Assembly: GCF_000737765.1 (NCBI RefSeq)
Contig: NZ_JPRI01000002.1
Location: 124,001 to 188,000 of the forward strand
Length of the DNA: 64,000 nucleotides
From: Chryseobacterium vrystaatense
GTDB taxonomy: Bacteria; Bacteroidota; Bacteroidia; Flavobacteriales; Weeksellaceae
Reading direction: 5' to 3'
The notes under the pieces are model-generated. The model was given only the letters and a program-made list of their open reading frames with translations, was not told the DNA's origin and did no database searches. Each line of letters begins with the position of its first letter. Position 1 is the first letter of the stretch. A program made the position numbers and the translations under genes. Positions 32,798-42,452 of the stretch are shown one piece after another.

Positions 32798-33547
32798 TTA
32801 AAGATTGTCCAGTAACACTAAAAACTCTTCTTTTTTACGGACCGAAAGTGGTATAGTTGTTTTGTTTTTCATGATAATGGTATTGCCTCCCTCTTTTTTA
32901 ATAAAATGGTCAAAGTAAGCCATATTAATTAAATGCGATTGGTGCGTTCTAAAGAAGTTAAATGGAACCAATAGGGTTTCATATTCTTTTAGATTGGTAG
33001 AAACCACGAGCCTGGGTGAATTGATAAAATAAAAGGTTGTATAATTTTTATCTGATTCACAATTTACAATATCCTGAATATCGACGGAGTATATTCTGTC
33101 CGCTGTTTTGAGAACTAACTTTTGAAGATTTTTCGGCCGTTCGAGATTGGCAAACAAATTATTGAGTTTCATATCAAAAATTTCTTTACTCAAAGATTCT
33201 TCTGCTTTTTTTACGGCTTCAACCAATTCGTCAGCATTTAATGGTTTTAATAAATAGTCAATAGCTGAAAAACGAAAAGCTTTTATTGCAAAATCTTCGT
33301 ACCCTGTAATGAAGATCACTTTAAATTTAATAGGGCTTACCTCTTGAAGCAGGTCAAAACCATTACCGTCCGGCATTTCAATATCCAGAAAAATAAGGTC
33401 GGGTGATAATTGCCTGATTATTTTTATTCCTGATTCTACCGAATCCGCCTGTCCGATTATTGTAATATTGGGACAATTGGCTTTAATCAAAGTGCAATTC
33501 TTCTTTCTGATTTCCTCATTATCATCAATTACGATGGCTCTTAACAT
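32798..33547 (-). CDS. LytTR-family response regulator
   Basis: A 249-residue response regulator. The receiver domain (1-120) shows the acidic pocket DDNEE, phospho-acceptor Asp in FLDIEMPDGNG (about residue 55), and Lys in LLKPLNADE. The LytTR DNA-binding domain (about 145-245) has FFRTHQSHLINM and IPLSVRKKEEF. Phosphorylation by the upstream kinase should control DNA binding. It starts 7 nt after the kinase gene, forming a two-gene operon. Confidence 0.92.
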   Translation of the reverse strand: MLRAIVIDDNEEIRKKNCTLIKANCPNITIIGQADSVESGIKIIRQLSPDLIFLDIEMPDGNGFDLLQEVSPIKFKVIFITGYEDFAIKAFRFSAIDYLLKPLNADELVEAVKKAEESLSKEIFDMKLNNLFANLERPKNLQKLVLKTADRIYSVDIQDIVNCESDKNYTTFYFINSPRLVVSTNLKEYETLLVPFNFFRTHQSHLINMAYFDHFIKKEGGNTIIMKNKTTIPLSVRKKEEFLVLLDNL

Positions 33548-33554
33548 GATTTAA

Positions 33555-35510
33555 TTAATTTTCGTAAATATAAGGTATTTCAAAAATAACTCTTGCCCCC
33601 TTCAAATTCCCTTCTGCATCCAATCTATTCTCTGACAGTATGTCAAAATCTTTATTTTTGGAATAATTTAAAAGTCTTTCTCTGGTAATTTTCATAGCCA
33701 TTGATTTATGATTGGACTGCTTTTTCTCATCACTGAAACCTGAACCGTTATCGATTACTTCAAAACACAGTTTTTCCTGGTTTAACGAAAAAGTAATTTC
33801 TATCATTCCTTTTTCTGCCGTATTTTTAATTCCGTGTTTAATCGCATTTTCTATAAATGGCTGTGCTAACATTGGAGGTATAAAATATGATTCTGTATCG
33901 GATACTTTTTCAATACTGATTCTGAAATCAAACTTATCATTATAAAGAAGCTGTTGTATGGATAAGTAATTTTCAATCATATCAATTTCTTCTTTTAACG
34001 AAATATAATTCTCATTAGAATTTTCCAGGATTTGCCTTGTTAATTTAGAAAAACGATCTAAATAGGAGACAGCAACAGTTTCCTTGTGGTTGATAATAAG
34101 ACTTTGAATATTATCTATCGAATTGAAAATAAAATGCGGATTCATCTGAGAAAGCAAAAGCTTTTGCTTTATACGGTCTTTTTCAAGAACCGTGATTTCC
34201 TGTTTTTGTCTGTTGTTTCGATAATAAAAATACCCTCCGGACAATACCAGAAGCAATACTCCCGAAAGAGCGATCAGCCAGTTATTTTTAGCCGCAGTTT
34301 TCTTTTCGGCGTCTAATTTCAGATTTAATTCCTTTTTGTCATAGCTGTATTTGAGTTGCTGCTGTGCCAGTGCATTTTTAGAAGCTTCCATTTTACTGGA
34401 ATCATTTAACTTAACCTGAAATTCATAGACTTCCAATGCTTTTTTGAAGTTATTATTTTCTTTGTAAACTTTTAATAATAAGTCAGAGGCTTTCTCCTGC
34501 AGCTGTATATTATTGATTTTTTTACTGATAAAAAACCCATCCGACAAATAGGATTCGGCTTTTACAAAGTCTTTTTTACGATAAAATAAATCCCCTAAAT
34601 TGATGTAAGCATTCGCTTTCGATAATTCTCCGTCATCACTATTCAGTGCTTCTCTCAAAAAGGATTCTGATTCATCATATTTTCCCTCTTCCATTTTTAC
34701 CTGGGCAATTTTAGCCTGACATATGCTGACATAAGTGCCGTTTCCAACTTTCTTAAAATAAGCCATTGCTTTATTAAAATAACCAAGTGCCTCTTCATAT
34801 TTTTTTGAATATAAATAGTATGAACCGCAGTTGACTAATGCTTCAGTGAGGCGGTATTCATCTTCTCCCTCTAACTTTTTTTTGGAATTAAAATGATCGA
34901 TTGTCTTTTTTGCATACGAAATAGCTTTGTCATACATCCCCTGATCCGAGTAAATGGTTGACATTGTAGCATTGACATAAGAAATCCCATCCTGGTTTTC
35001 CTCAGGATTTTTCTCAAAATATTTTAATGCGCTGAATAAACACTGTATGGCTTTTTCCTTATCATTAATCTGAGAATAAAAAATTCCTTTATTCACCATC
35101 AAAAAATTCATTTCATCATATGCCTTGACGGATTGAAACAATGACATACTTTTATCTATACTGGACATTGTTTTCACTACATCTCTTTTCAATTTATAAT
35201 ATTCAGCTAAATTGGAGTAATAAGCAGCCAGATATTTGGTATATTTTACATGTAAATCCTGCGGGTTTGTTTTCTCTAAATTTTTAGAAGCTAATTGCCC
35301 CATCATGCCGTTCAGTATCTCCCCTCTCTTATCATTTGAGTGTATCTGATCTATTAAATTAGCTATACTCAGCAGCTTGGTCGTATCATGTATTTTTGAG
35401 TTCTGTAATACGTTTTTTTTCAGAGAGTCAATCGTTCTATCCTGTGCAAATGAAACTGAAAAAATAAAAAATAGAAATGCTGTAAAAGTTATTAGTTTAG
35501 TTTTAGACAT
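33555..35510 (-). CDS. TPR-containing sensor histidine kinase (LytS/YehU type)
   Basis: A 651-residue membrane kinase. Signal peptide 1-22, tetratricopeptide repeats about 75-370 in the periplasm (repeating YDKAISYAKK, YEEALGYFNKAM, YDESESFLREAL), one transmembrane helix near 410-430, a coiled segment, then His_kinase (QMNPHFIFNSIDNIQSL, phospho-His near 457) and HATPase (FIENAIKHGI, DNGSGF). TPR sensors of this type are common in flavobacteria and probably detect a protein or peptide partner. It is the partner of the adjacent LytTR regulator. Confidence 0.92.
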   Translation of the reverse strand: MSKTKLITFTAFLFFIFSVSFAQDRTIDSLKKNVLQNSKIHDTTKLLSIANLIDQIHSNDKRGEILNGMMGQLASKNLEKTNPQDLHVKYTKYLAAYYSNLAEYYKLKRDVVKTMSSIDKSMSLFQSVKAYDEMNFLMVNKGIFYSQINDKEKAIQCLFSALKYFEKNPEENQDGISYVNATMSTIYSDQGMYDKAISYAKKTIDHFNSKKKLEGEDEYRLTEALVNCGSYYLYSKKYEEALGYFNKAMAYFKKVGNGTYVSICQAKIAQVKMEEGKYDESESFLREALNSDDGELSKANAYINLGDLFYRKKDFVKAESYLSDGFFISKKINNIQLQEKASDLLLKVYKENNNFKKALEVYEFQVKLNDSSKMEASKNALAQQQLKYSYDKKELNLKLDAEKKTAAKNNWLIALSGVLLLVLSGGYFYYRNNRQKQEITVLEKDRIKQKLLLSQMNPHFIFNSIDNIQSLIINHKETVAVSYLDRFSKLTRQILENSNENYISLKEEIDMIENYLSIQQLLYNDKFDFRISIEKVSDTESYFIPPMLAQPFIENAIKHGIKNTAEKGMIEITFSLNQEKLCFEVIDNGSGFSDEKKQSNHKSMAMKITRERLLNYSKNKDFDILSENRLDAEGNLKGARVIFEIPYIYEN

Positions 35511-35681
35511 AAAGAAAAGAAATAGTTATAGTTTAACGGCAAAAGTAAGAATTTTGGAACTTAAAAATTCACCGAAATTCCATTTATGAATTTTTGCTGA
35601 CCAACCCAATCCAACATTGAGAAAATACAATCGCTTTTGGAAATATGTTTTTCCGGACATTCATTTAATATGACGTACAAA

Positions 35682-35714
35682 AAACCCCTGAAAATTAATG
35701 AATTTCAGAGGTTT
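35682..35714. terminator. Terminator downstream of the mannitol operon
   Basis: Imperfect stem of CCCCTGAAA and TTTCAGAGG type with loop AATG and A/T runs on both sides, 32 nt after the fructokinase stop. The T run on the minus strand supports termination of that operon. Confidence 0.8.
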
Positions 35715-35745
35715 ACATTTTTCAACATATGACTTACAGAATTCT

Positions 35746-36669
35746 TTAAAAACTTAAAGCCGACAATGGATGACTTTCTTTAAATTGAATAAAATTATTC
35801 AGTGTATACTCCGGGCACGCTCCCTCCTGCGATGTAATGAAAGCACCCAGCGAAACAGCCTGAGCCATAATCTCATGGGCTGAGGTTTCTTTCTGTAATC
35901 TTTTTGATAAAAATCCGGCTAAAAAAGAATCGCCACTGCCAACAGTATCTTTGACCTCAACGGGAATTGTTGGATACAGATAAAAACTGTCTTCATAAGC
36001 ATACAAAGCCCCCTTACTACCTTTGGAGACAATAATTTCACGGATTCCAAATTTATCCTGCAGATATCTGATGCTGTCTTTTTCATCTGTATATTCTTTA
36101 TTCAGAAAATCAAGAACCATGCGTAATTCCGCTTTATTAAATTTGGCAACCTGCGTCTTATGCAGCAACTCGTTGATGATTCTGATGTCATAATACGGTT
36201 CTCTTAAATTGATATCAAAAACATTATAAGAACTTATTTCAAGCAGTTGAAACAAGGTATTTTTAGACTTTTCATTTCTGGTAGCCAGAGTTCCGAAAAC
36301 CAAAGCATCAGCTGTAGCAAGCACTTTCTGATTTTCAGTGGTCTTTTCAATAAAATCCCAGGCTACATTTTCTACAATATCATAATGGGCATCATTGTTT
36401 TCGTCTACTGAAGCAATGACAGTACTTGTGGGATGTTCTCCGGTGATTTGGATATGATCTGTGGGAATCTGCCAGTTATTGATTTTCTGCATCAGCTCAT
36501 GGCCAAGTTCATCATCTCCAACACTGCTGATGACGTCTACATCAAGCCCCATTTTAAAAAGGTGATAAGCTACATTGAAGGGCGCACCTCCTATTCTCCT
36601 CTGTTCTCCCGGAAATATATCCCAGAGAACTTCTCCAAAGCACACTGCTTTATATTTTTTTTCTTTCAT
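35746..36669 (-). CDS. PfkB-family fructokinase
   Basis: A 307-residue sugar kinase. Signatures are FGEVLWDIFPG at the N-terminus, GGAPFNVAYHLFKMG (about 27-41) and the C-terminal ATP/catalytic motif DTVGSGDSFLAGFL (about 243-256) with catalytic Asp. It phosphorylates fructose to fructose-6-phosphate, the step needed after mannitol 2-dehydrogenase makes fructose. It is the last gene of the mannitol operon, 150 nt after the outer-membrane protein gene, so it may also have its own promoter. Confidence 0.88.
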   Translation of the reverse strand: MKEKKYKAVCFGEVLWDIFPGEQRRIGGAPFNVAYHLFKMGLDVDVISSVGDDELGHELMQKINNWQIPTDHIQITGEHPTSTVIASVDENNDAHYDIVENVAWDFIEKTTENQKVLATADALVFGTLATRNEKSKNTLFQLLEISSYNVFDINLREPYYDIRIINELLHKTQVAKFNKAELRMVLDFLNKEYTDEKDSIRYLQDKFGIREIIVSKGSKGALYAYEDSFYLYPTIPVEVKDTVGSGDSFLAGFLSKRLQKETSAHEIMAQAVSLGAFITSQEGACPEYTLNNFIQFKESHPLSALSF

Positions 36670-36819
36670 GATCTATTAAATTGTATTTCAGACCTACGGA
36701 CTCACAGGTTCCGCTTATCTATCAGTAAATTACTAAAAATTCTATTTGCATAAACAACCCTGTCCATGAATGATAATCTTTTAATGGAAATTTCACGTCC
36801 TTACATGTTTGTATTGCTA

Positions 36820-37554
36820 TTAAAATGAATACGCCTGAACAGAGAACTGAAGAAACGCATTGTTATTGACAGGATTCCACATGGCCCATATTCCAATGGG
36901 AATTTTATATCCTTTAATGCTAAAGCTCTTTGACAAAATAAGGCTTATCTCATTAAACCCGGCATCTTTTGCAAAGAAATTGTCCTTCTCACCGTTGGTG
37001 TTGTTCAATGCAAAACTGTAGCCTACTCTTCCCCTTACCTCCATGTTTTCTTTTTTATACACAGGATATTCTCCCGAAACAAAAGTTGAATATTTGTTGG
37101 CTGTATTCATATCGTTCCTGTCTCTTCCAAATACAACGGTATTCCAGCTAAGTACTAAAGGAAACTGTTCACTCATGGTATAATAAGACCTGAAATCCCA
37201 GAAGCGACCGGTTTCGCGGGCAGAATAATTAAAATACTCCTTATTGTTATAGGTTGCATCGGGAGAGAAATTATAAATATCCCATAATTCCAGAACCAGA
37301 TGCCTGTTTTTGTATCCTACATAATGGTTAAACTCCTTATAAGAACCATCAACATTACCTCCAGCCCAAAAACCTCCGTAAAAGTTTTTATAATCCAAAT
37401 GTAAATCTCCCGTATAGATCAGCCCTGCCGACACTTCAAGCCCTCTCCAAAGATGGCTGTTTCTGAGCTGTAGCGCAGAATGCAGCTCTTGTGCATTCAG
37501 TACTAAATTTCCAATGACGATCGAGAAAAAGAGTAATAAATTATATTTGAGCAT
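36820..37554 (-). CDS. Outer-membrane beta-barrel protein of the mannitol operon
   Basis: A 244-residue protein with a signal peptide (1-21, ending VLNAQ) and a chain of amphipathic strands with aromatic girdles (NFYGGFWAGGN, HYVGYKNRHLVLELWDIYN), ending in FLQFSVQAYSF, a typical outer-membrane beta-signal with terminal Phe. Probably a small porin-like barrel or sugar-specific channel. Location between the sugar transporter and fructokinase suggests entry of mannitol or a related sugar alcohol. No specific family assigned. Confidence 0.7.
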   Translation of the reverse strand: MLKYNLLLFFSIVIGNLVLNAQELHSALQLRNSHLWRGLEVSAGLIYTGDLHLDYKNFYGGFWAGGNVDGSYKEFNHYVGYKNRHLVLELWDIYNFSPDATYNNKEYFNYSARETGRFWDFRSYYTMSEQFPLVLSWNTVVFGRDRNDMNTANKYSTFVSGEYPVYKKENMEVRGRVGYSFALNNTNGEKDNFFAKDAGFNEISLILSKSFSIKGYKIPIGIWAMWNPVNNNAFLQFSVQAYSF

Positions 37555-37579
37555 GTGATGTGTTTTTAATGAAATGTTA

Positions 37580-38926
37580 TCAGATAATCACGTCTTTCTC
37601 TCTTACACGGGAACCGAATAGTGCATAAGCCAGCATCAGTATTTCACAAATTACGGTAAGAAACCATGTCCATCTCCACGATCCTAAAACATCAGCCAGA
37701 CCTCCCTGCAAAAGGGTAAAAACAGCACCGCCGAATACAGCAGAAATAAAGATTCCCGAAGCTTTGGATGTATATTTATTTAACCCTTTTATGGACAGTG
37801 AATAAATACAGCTCCACATCGAAGAATGCAAAAGACCAATAGCCACCAAAAACCATAGATTTTGCGTGATCATTGAGACCAGAGCCAGTATTGCAGCCAA
37901 AACTGTTGTGACTGCCAATTGCGTCCTGGCAGAGATATTACTCAAAAAACTTGAAACAGCCCTGCCAATAAGAAATCCACCCCAGTATAATGTAGATAGT
38001 AAAGCGTGAATTCCCAAATCCATTCCTCCGATAATAATATCTGTTTTCCCAAAGAATGTTATCGGATGTCCGGAATCCATCAGCTCAAATGCATACAGAT
38101 TGATATTGGCACCAATAGCCACTTCTGTTCCCACATAAAAGAAGATGGCACAAACACCCAGCACAAAATGCCTGAAAGACCAGATGCTCCTTTCCAGCTT
38201 TTCGCCTGCCACCGCTCTGGTATGAGCAATATCGGGAAGATGAAGCCTTTTGGTAATCACCATAATCATCAGTATAGACAGGATCAGTATAGAAAGTGGA
38301 AGCAAAAGCTGTTTTATTTCTATATTTTCGATCGAAATCCCACTGAACATTACCAACGTAACGAAAAAAGGTGCTGAGGTCGTTCCTATTGAATTAATGG
38401 CCGTCAAAATATTCAAACGCTGTACAGGCTGGGTTCCCTTTAATTCATAAGAAGCAGCATAAGGATTGACAACAACCTGAATAATAGCTGCCGCAGTTCC
38501 CATCAAATAGGATCCGATAACAAAAACCACAAAGCCGAACGGAATTACAGCATCTTTGACACTGAATTCAAGGTCCGGATACTGATATCCAAACCACGAA
38601 GACAACAGATACATAAACAGACCTGAGATCATAAAAAACAGACCGCGAAGGATGGTATTTTTGTACCCGAAAGCATTCACCCATTTACTTCCTAAAGTTC
38701 CGTTCAGCAGATAACCCAGAAAAAAGAAAAAGGAAATGAGTGTTGTGAATGTATTTTTAAGTCCTCCGGCCTGACTGAGAAAGGTAAATTTCAAAGGGGC
38801 CTGCAACTGTTCATTCACGGTAGTCAAAAAACCTACAATGAAATAAATGAATGTTATGATAACAAACGGCAGGATCGCATTGCCAGACTTTGATCCTGAA
38901 GGCTGGATATTAGAATTGGTGATCAT
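37580..38926 (-). CDS. MFS sugar transporter, FucP-like
   Basis: A 448-residue membrane protein with twelve predicted helices, resembling the FucP/GluP group of major facilitator sugar/proton symporters. Visible are the TM1 start FVIITFIYFIVGFLTT, the TM5 region AAAIIQVVVNPYAASY and the TM10-12 block ASGIFISAVFGGAVFTLLQG. It probably imports mannitol or fructose across the inner membrane. It lies 6 nt after the mannitol dehydrogenase gene in one operon. Confidence 0.87.
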   Translation of the reverse strand: MITNSNIQPSGSKSGNAILPFVIITFIYFIVGFLTTVNEQLQAPLKFTFLSQAGGLKNTFTTLISFFFFLGYLLNGTLGSKWVNAFGYKNTILRGLFFMISGLFMYLLSSWFGYQYPDLEFSVKDAVIPFGFVVFVIGSYLMGTAAAIIQVVVNPYAASYELKGTQPVQRLNILTAINSIGTTSAPFFVTLVMFSGISIENIEIKQLLLPLSILILSILMIMVITKRLHLPDIAHTRAVAGEKLERSIWSFRHFVLGVCAIFFYVGTEVAIGANINLYAFELMDSGHPITFFGKTDIIIGGMDLGIHALLSTLYWGGFLIGRAVSSFLSNISARTQLAVTTVLAAILALVSMITQNLWFLVAIGLLHSSMWSCIYSLSIKGLNKYTSKASGIFISAVFGGAVFTLLQGGLADVLGSWRWTWFLTVICEILMLAYALFGSRVREKDVII

Positions 38927-38932
38927 GGTATG

Positions 38933-40369
38933 TTATTTTATAATTGATTTTAAAACCTGACCGGTTCCTTTATTTTTAATTTGGCCGGCAAACTCAGTAT
39001 AACGCTCAACAAATTTTAACGAACCCTCTAAGCCCGCCCCTTTAAAAGCAGATAATCCCAAGAAAGCTGCCGGATCTTCATCATCAATCAGTTTCTGATC
39101 TTCTGCAGTCAGCCATGGTTCTCCTATTTCATAAGAATGGCCATGTTCGTCAGTTTTGTACTTGAGGTAATGCCTGTAAGAAGCAGTGAGAAAAGCGACC
39201 CTAGTCAGGTCCATCCCTGCTTTAATCATGGTAATTAGATTAGGAACGACATATACCGGAAATTTTGAAATTCCATCGAAGCACAGCCTGCTTACCTGAT
39301 CACTGACACTGTGATTGGCAAATCTTTCGATCAGTGTATTTTTATATTCTTCGAGATCTGTATTCGCAGGAGCAGGAACCAGAGGGGTAATATCTGTATC
39401 CATAAAATTACGGATGAATTGTACGATAACCTGATCTTCCATAGCCTGATCTACTTTGCGGTATCCCATCAGAAAAGAAGGATAAGACAATAAAGTATGT
39501 GATGCATTAAGCAGACTTAATTTCATGTTTTCAAAAGCAGTCACATCATCTGTAAATTCTACACCAGCTCTTTCCCAGGCCGGCCTTCCTGCTATAAAAT
39601 GATCTTCTATTACCCATTGGACAAAATCTTCGCAGTAAACCGGAGCCAGATCGGGAATTCCGCTTTTTTTGGTCAGTCTGTCTATATCTTCGGCAGATAC
39701 AGACGGAGTAATGCGGTCTACCATACTGTTTGGAAATGTAACATTCATTTTTACCCACTTTGCCAAGTCCTTATCCTGAGCTTCTATAAATGCCATAAAA
39801 GCTCTTTTGGCTGTATTTCCATTATGCTGAAGGTTATCACAGGAAAGTATGGTTATTCCGCCATTGTTTTCCATTTTTCTGCGACGAAGTCCTTCTGCTA
39901 CAAATCCAAAAACAGTTGCAGGAGTACCGTTATTTTTTAGATCAAACTGAATTTTTTCATCATTCAAATTAAATTCTCCAGTTTCCTTGTCGAGATTATA
40001 GCCTCCCTCAGTGATGGTCAGTGTGATTATTTTAATAGAATGACTGGCAATTTTACTGATCACGGCTTCTGGGTCTTCAATTCCCCAGATCAGTTCCCGA
40101 AGCGATCCTATTTTATAAACCTCATCAGTTCCGTTTCTTCCGCATACGGTGAGAGAATATTCAAGATCCTGAGCTCTTAAATGATGAACTGTTTTTTCAT
40201 CAGAAGGCAACAGGCAAACTCCGCAGATACCCCATTGTTTCTGGTCCTCAGATTCCAGTATGGCATTCGTGTAAAACTGCTGATGCGCCCGGTGAAAATT
40301 TCCTACACCAATATGTAAAATTCCGGCGGTGATTTTTTGAGCATCATAATGATAAGAAATGGTATTCAT
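38933..40369 (-). CDS. Mannitol 2-dehydrogenase family protein
   Basis: A 478-residue long-chain sugar-alcohol dehydrogenase. The nucleotide-binding N-terminus shows LHIGVGNFHRAHQQFY; the signature NSMVDRITP is near 240; the C-terminal domain has the catalytic Lys and substrate residues around KLSLLNASHTLLSYPSF. Length equals the family norm. It oxidises mannitol (or arabitol, fructuronate in relatives) to the keto sugar with NAD. Being upstream of a fructokinase, mannitol to fructose is the likely reaction. First gene of the operon, controlled by the divergent LacI regulator. Confidence 0.9.
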   Translation of the reverse strand: MNTISYHYDAQKITAGILHIGVGNFHRAHQQFYTNAILESEDQKQWGICGVCLLPSDEKTVHHLRAQDLEYSLTVCGRNGTDEVYKIGSLRELIWGIEDPEAVISKIASHSIKIITLTITEGGYNLDKETGEFNLNDEKIQFDLKNNGTPATVFGFVAEGLRRRKMENNGGITILSCDNLQHNGNTAKRAFMAFIEAQDKDLAKWVKMNVTFPNSMVDRITPSVSAEDIDRLTKKSGIPDLAPVYCEDFVQWVIEDHFIAGRPAWERAGVEFTDDVTAFENMKLSLLNASHTLLSYPSFLMGYRKVDQAMEDQVIVQFIRNFMDTDITPLVPAPANTDLEEYKNTLIERFANHSVSDQVSRLCFDGISKFPVYVVPNLITMIKAGMDLTRVAFLTASYRHYLKYKTDEHGHSYEIGEPWLTAEDQKLIDDEDPAAFLGLSAFKGAGLEGSLKFVERYTEFAGQIKNKGTGQVLKSIIK

Positions 40370-40456
40370 AAGATGGATTATTAATTATACAAGTCAATGT
40401 GTTAAAACTATATTAACAATCTGTTCATCCTGAGTTTTTTTTACAAAATCTACACT

Positions 40457-40488
40457 GGGAACGTTCCCGAAACTCAGGGAACGTTCCC
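40457..40488. promoter_or_regulatory. Tandem LacI-family operators
   Basis: GGGAACGTTCCC occurs twice (40457-40468 and 40477-40488), each a perfect palindrome, with centres exactly 20 bp apart. They lie in the divergent region between the mannitol operon and its LacI regulator, 44 bp before the lacI start. Two-turn spacing implies cooperative binding on one DNA face. Confidence 0.88.
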
Positions 40489-40531
40489 AATTGCCAATTT
40501 TTTCACTAATTTTATCCCAAAACATTGGCTG

Positions 40532-41542
40532 ATGAAACGTATTACGATTAAAGATCTCTCTAAATTTTTGTCATTATCCACCTCCACCATCTCCCGGGCG
40601 TTACTTAATGATAAAAATGTGAGCTACGAAACCAGAAAACGGGTCCTGGATGCTGCGGATGAATTGGGATATAAACCCAACCTTACCGCTTTAAATTTGA
40701 AATCAGGACAATCCAAAACGATAGGTGTTGTCGTTCCTGAGATGATTACTCCATTTTCTGCCAAGGTTCTTGAAGGGATTCAAAATATACTGTATCCTCT
40801 GGGTTATAGGCTCGTCATTACCCAATCCGATGAAAATCCTCTTATTGAAAGAAAAAATCTCCAGCTCCTGGAAGGATTCAATGTAGATGGGATTATTATC
40901 AACTTATGTCATGAAACCTATAATAATGATGTGTACCGGCAGATCATCGATCAGGGAACTCCATTGGTCTTTTTTGACAGAATCCCAGATAAGTCTCTGA
41001 ATGTTTCTAAAGTCATTGTTGATGATTATATCAATTCATCTTTAATGGTAGAATACCTGATTAAAACCGGAAGAAAAAGAATAGCCCACATCATGGGGCC
41101 ACATACCATTAGGAATGCTGTAGAAAGAGCCAACGGGTACAAACGTATCATGATGAAATACAATATTTTTGATGAAGATCTGATGATTGCAACCGAAGGA
41201 ATGACGTTTGAGTATGGAAAATATGCCGTGGAACAGCTGCTGAACAAAAACATAGAATTTGACTGTATCTTCGCATTCAGTGATACTCTGGCAATAGGAG
41301 CGATGAATTTTCTCCTTGAACGCGAGATAAAAATACCTGCCGACGTTGCCGTAGCCAGCTTTTCAGGAACGGAATTATCAACAATCGTTTATCCCCAGTT
41401 AACCAGTGTTCAGCAGCCTTTGGTGAAAATGGGTGAAAGCGCGGCAGAACTGATACTTGAAAAAATCAAAGACCGTTCAGCACCGGGCAGAACGGTCTTA
41501 ATGGATGCGGTATTGGTATACCGGGCCTCTACCTCAGAGTAA
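40532..41542 (+). CDS. LacI-family regulator of the mannitol operon
   Basis: A 336-residue regulator. N-terminal HTH ITIKDLSKFLSLSTSTISRA with hinge NLKSGQSKTIGVVVPE, then a periplasmic-binding-type ligand domain (DGIIINL, FAFSDTLAIGAM, QPLVKMGESAAELIL). It should bind the two operators just upstream and repress both itself and the divergent mannitol genes until a sugar ligand is present. Start chosen because the HTH follows directly. Confidence 0.92.
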   Translation: MKRITIKDLSKFLSLSTSTISRALLNDKNVSYETRKRVLDAADELGYKPNLTALNLKSGQSKTIGVVVPEMITPFSAKVLEGIQNILYPLGYRLVITQSDENPLIERKNLQLLEGFNVDGIIINLCHETYNNDVYRQIIDQGTPLVFFDRIPDKSLNVSKVIVDDYINSSLMVEYLIKTGRKRIAHIMGPHTIRNAVERANGYKRIMMKYNIFDEDLMIATEGMTFEYGKYAVEQLLNKNIEFDCIFAFSDTLAIGAMNFLLEREIKIPADVAVASFSGTELSTIVYPQLTSVQQPLVKMGESAAELILEKIKDRSAPGRTVLMDAVLVYRASTSE

Positions 41543-41553
41543 ACCACAAAAAA

Positions 41554-41587
41554 AATCCTATCCTCAGACGTTTCCAGGGATAGGATT
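41554..41587. terminator. Bidirectional terminator between convergent genes
   Basis: Stem AATCCTATCC/GGATAGGATT around a 14-nt loop, between the lacI stop and the convergent ferritin-like gene, with an A run to the left that gives a T run on the minus strand. Confidence 0.82.
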
Positions 41588-41611
41588 CACACCTAAATAA
41601 TAAAAATTATG

Positions 41612-42427
41612 TCAGACGATAAACAGACCTGCAATCGCCTGCGCTTCACTTCCACTTAAAATTTCATCGTAAGCCGCGGATCCTGCTGCTGCTCCAAAAG
41701 CAGTACTCGTATTGAATCCTGCCTGATTTACATTATCTTCTCCGGCGTACACAGCATTAGTAGCAGAAGGCATATTTCCACCATCAGCCAATTCTATCCA
41801 GCCTTTATTTGCTCTCATTCTTCTCACCTGTGATGCGTGTCTTGCTTCCACAGAATGGATCTGAAGAGCTGCCTGCAATACCGCTTTATTAGACATTACA
41901 TTTCCAGCCTGTCCTTTGTATGCACGAACTCCCGTATCTTCAAAAGCCTGAGCCAGAATCAGAAATTGGTTATAATCTGTGAATGGCATAAAAGCTCCTC
42001 CCACTGTAAAATCAAAAATTGGTTTAGCTCCCGGAGTTTCTCCTAAGGAGGTCAGCGTACTTTTAAGGAATCCTACGTGTGCTGATTCATGTTTTGAGAT
42101 CTGCATGAAAACAGGACGGTCTGAATTGGGAATTAATCCCGCTGCTGCCAGACCCAATGCGTAATATTCATTTTCCAGATATTCCAGAGTCAATGCCAGT
42201 TGCAAAGCATCTGTCAAAGCACTTTTAAAAAAACTTGCAGAACCAGCCTGATCTAAAGTTTCCGCTTTAGCAGGAGTTGTCATTAATGCACCCAGCCCTA
42301 AAGGAATGGAGGCAACCGCCGCTTTTTTACCAAATGTTGAAATATTGGTGATCGTTTCTAATCTTGTAGCTTCTGTGGTAAAAAATTTATCATTAGAAAG
42401 CTTATCTAGTAATTTAAGAATGTTCAT
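41612..42427 (-). CDS. Ferritin-like domain protein (Ferritin_2 type)
   Basis: A 271-residue protein with a hydrophobic/Ala-rich N-terminus (AVASIPLGLGALMTTPAKA, about 36-54) that looks like an export signal preceded by a long n-region. The four-helix ferritin-like bundle has metal-ligand patterns LEYLENEYYALG, SKHESAHVGFL, AFEDTGVRAYKG and SVEARHASQVRRMR. Related to desiccation-induced Rds1/PCC13-62 proteins. Probably binds iron or acts in oxidative stress in the cell envelope. It forms a pair with the next ferritin-like gene. Confidence 0.83.
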   Translation of the reverse strand: MNILKLLDKLSNDKFFTTEATRLETITNISTFGKKAAVASIPLGLGALMTTPAKAETLDQAGSASFFKSALTDALQLALTLEYLENEYYALGLAAAGLIPNSDRPVFMQISKHESAHVGFLKSTLTSLGETPGAKPIFDFTVGGAFMPFTDYNQFLILAQAFEDTGVRAYKGQAGNVMSNKAVLQAALQIHSVEARHASQVRRMRANKGWIELADGGNMPSATNAVYAGEDNVNQAGFNTSTAFGAAAGSAAYDEILSGSEAQAIAGLFIV

Positions 42428-42452
42428 AATTGTAGATTTTGAAAATGAATAA

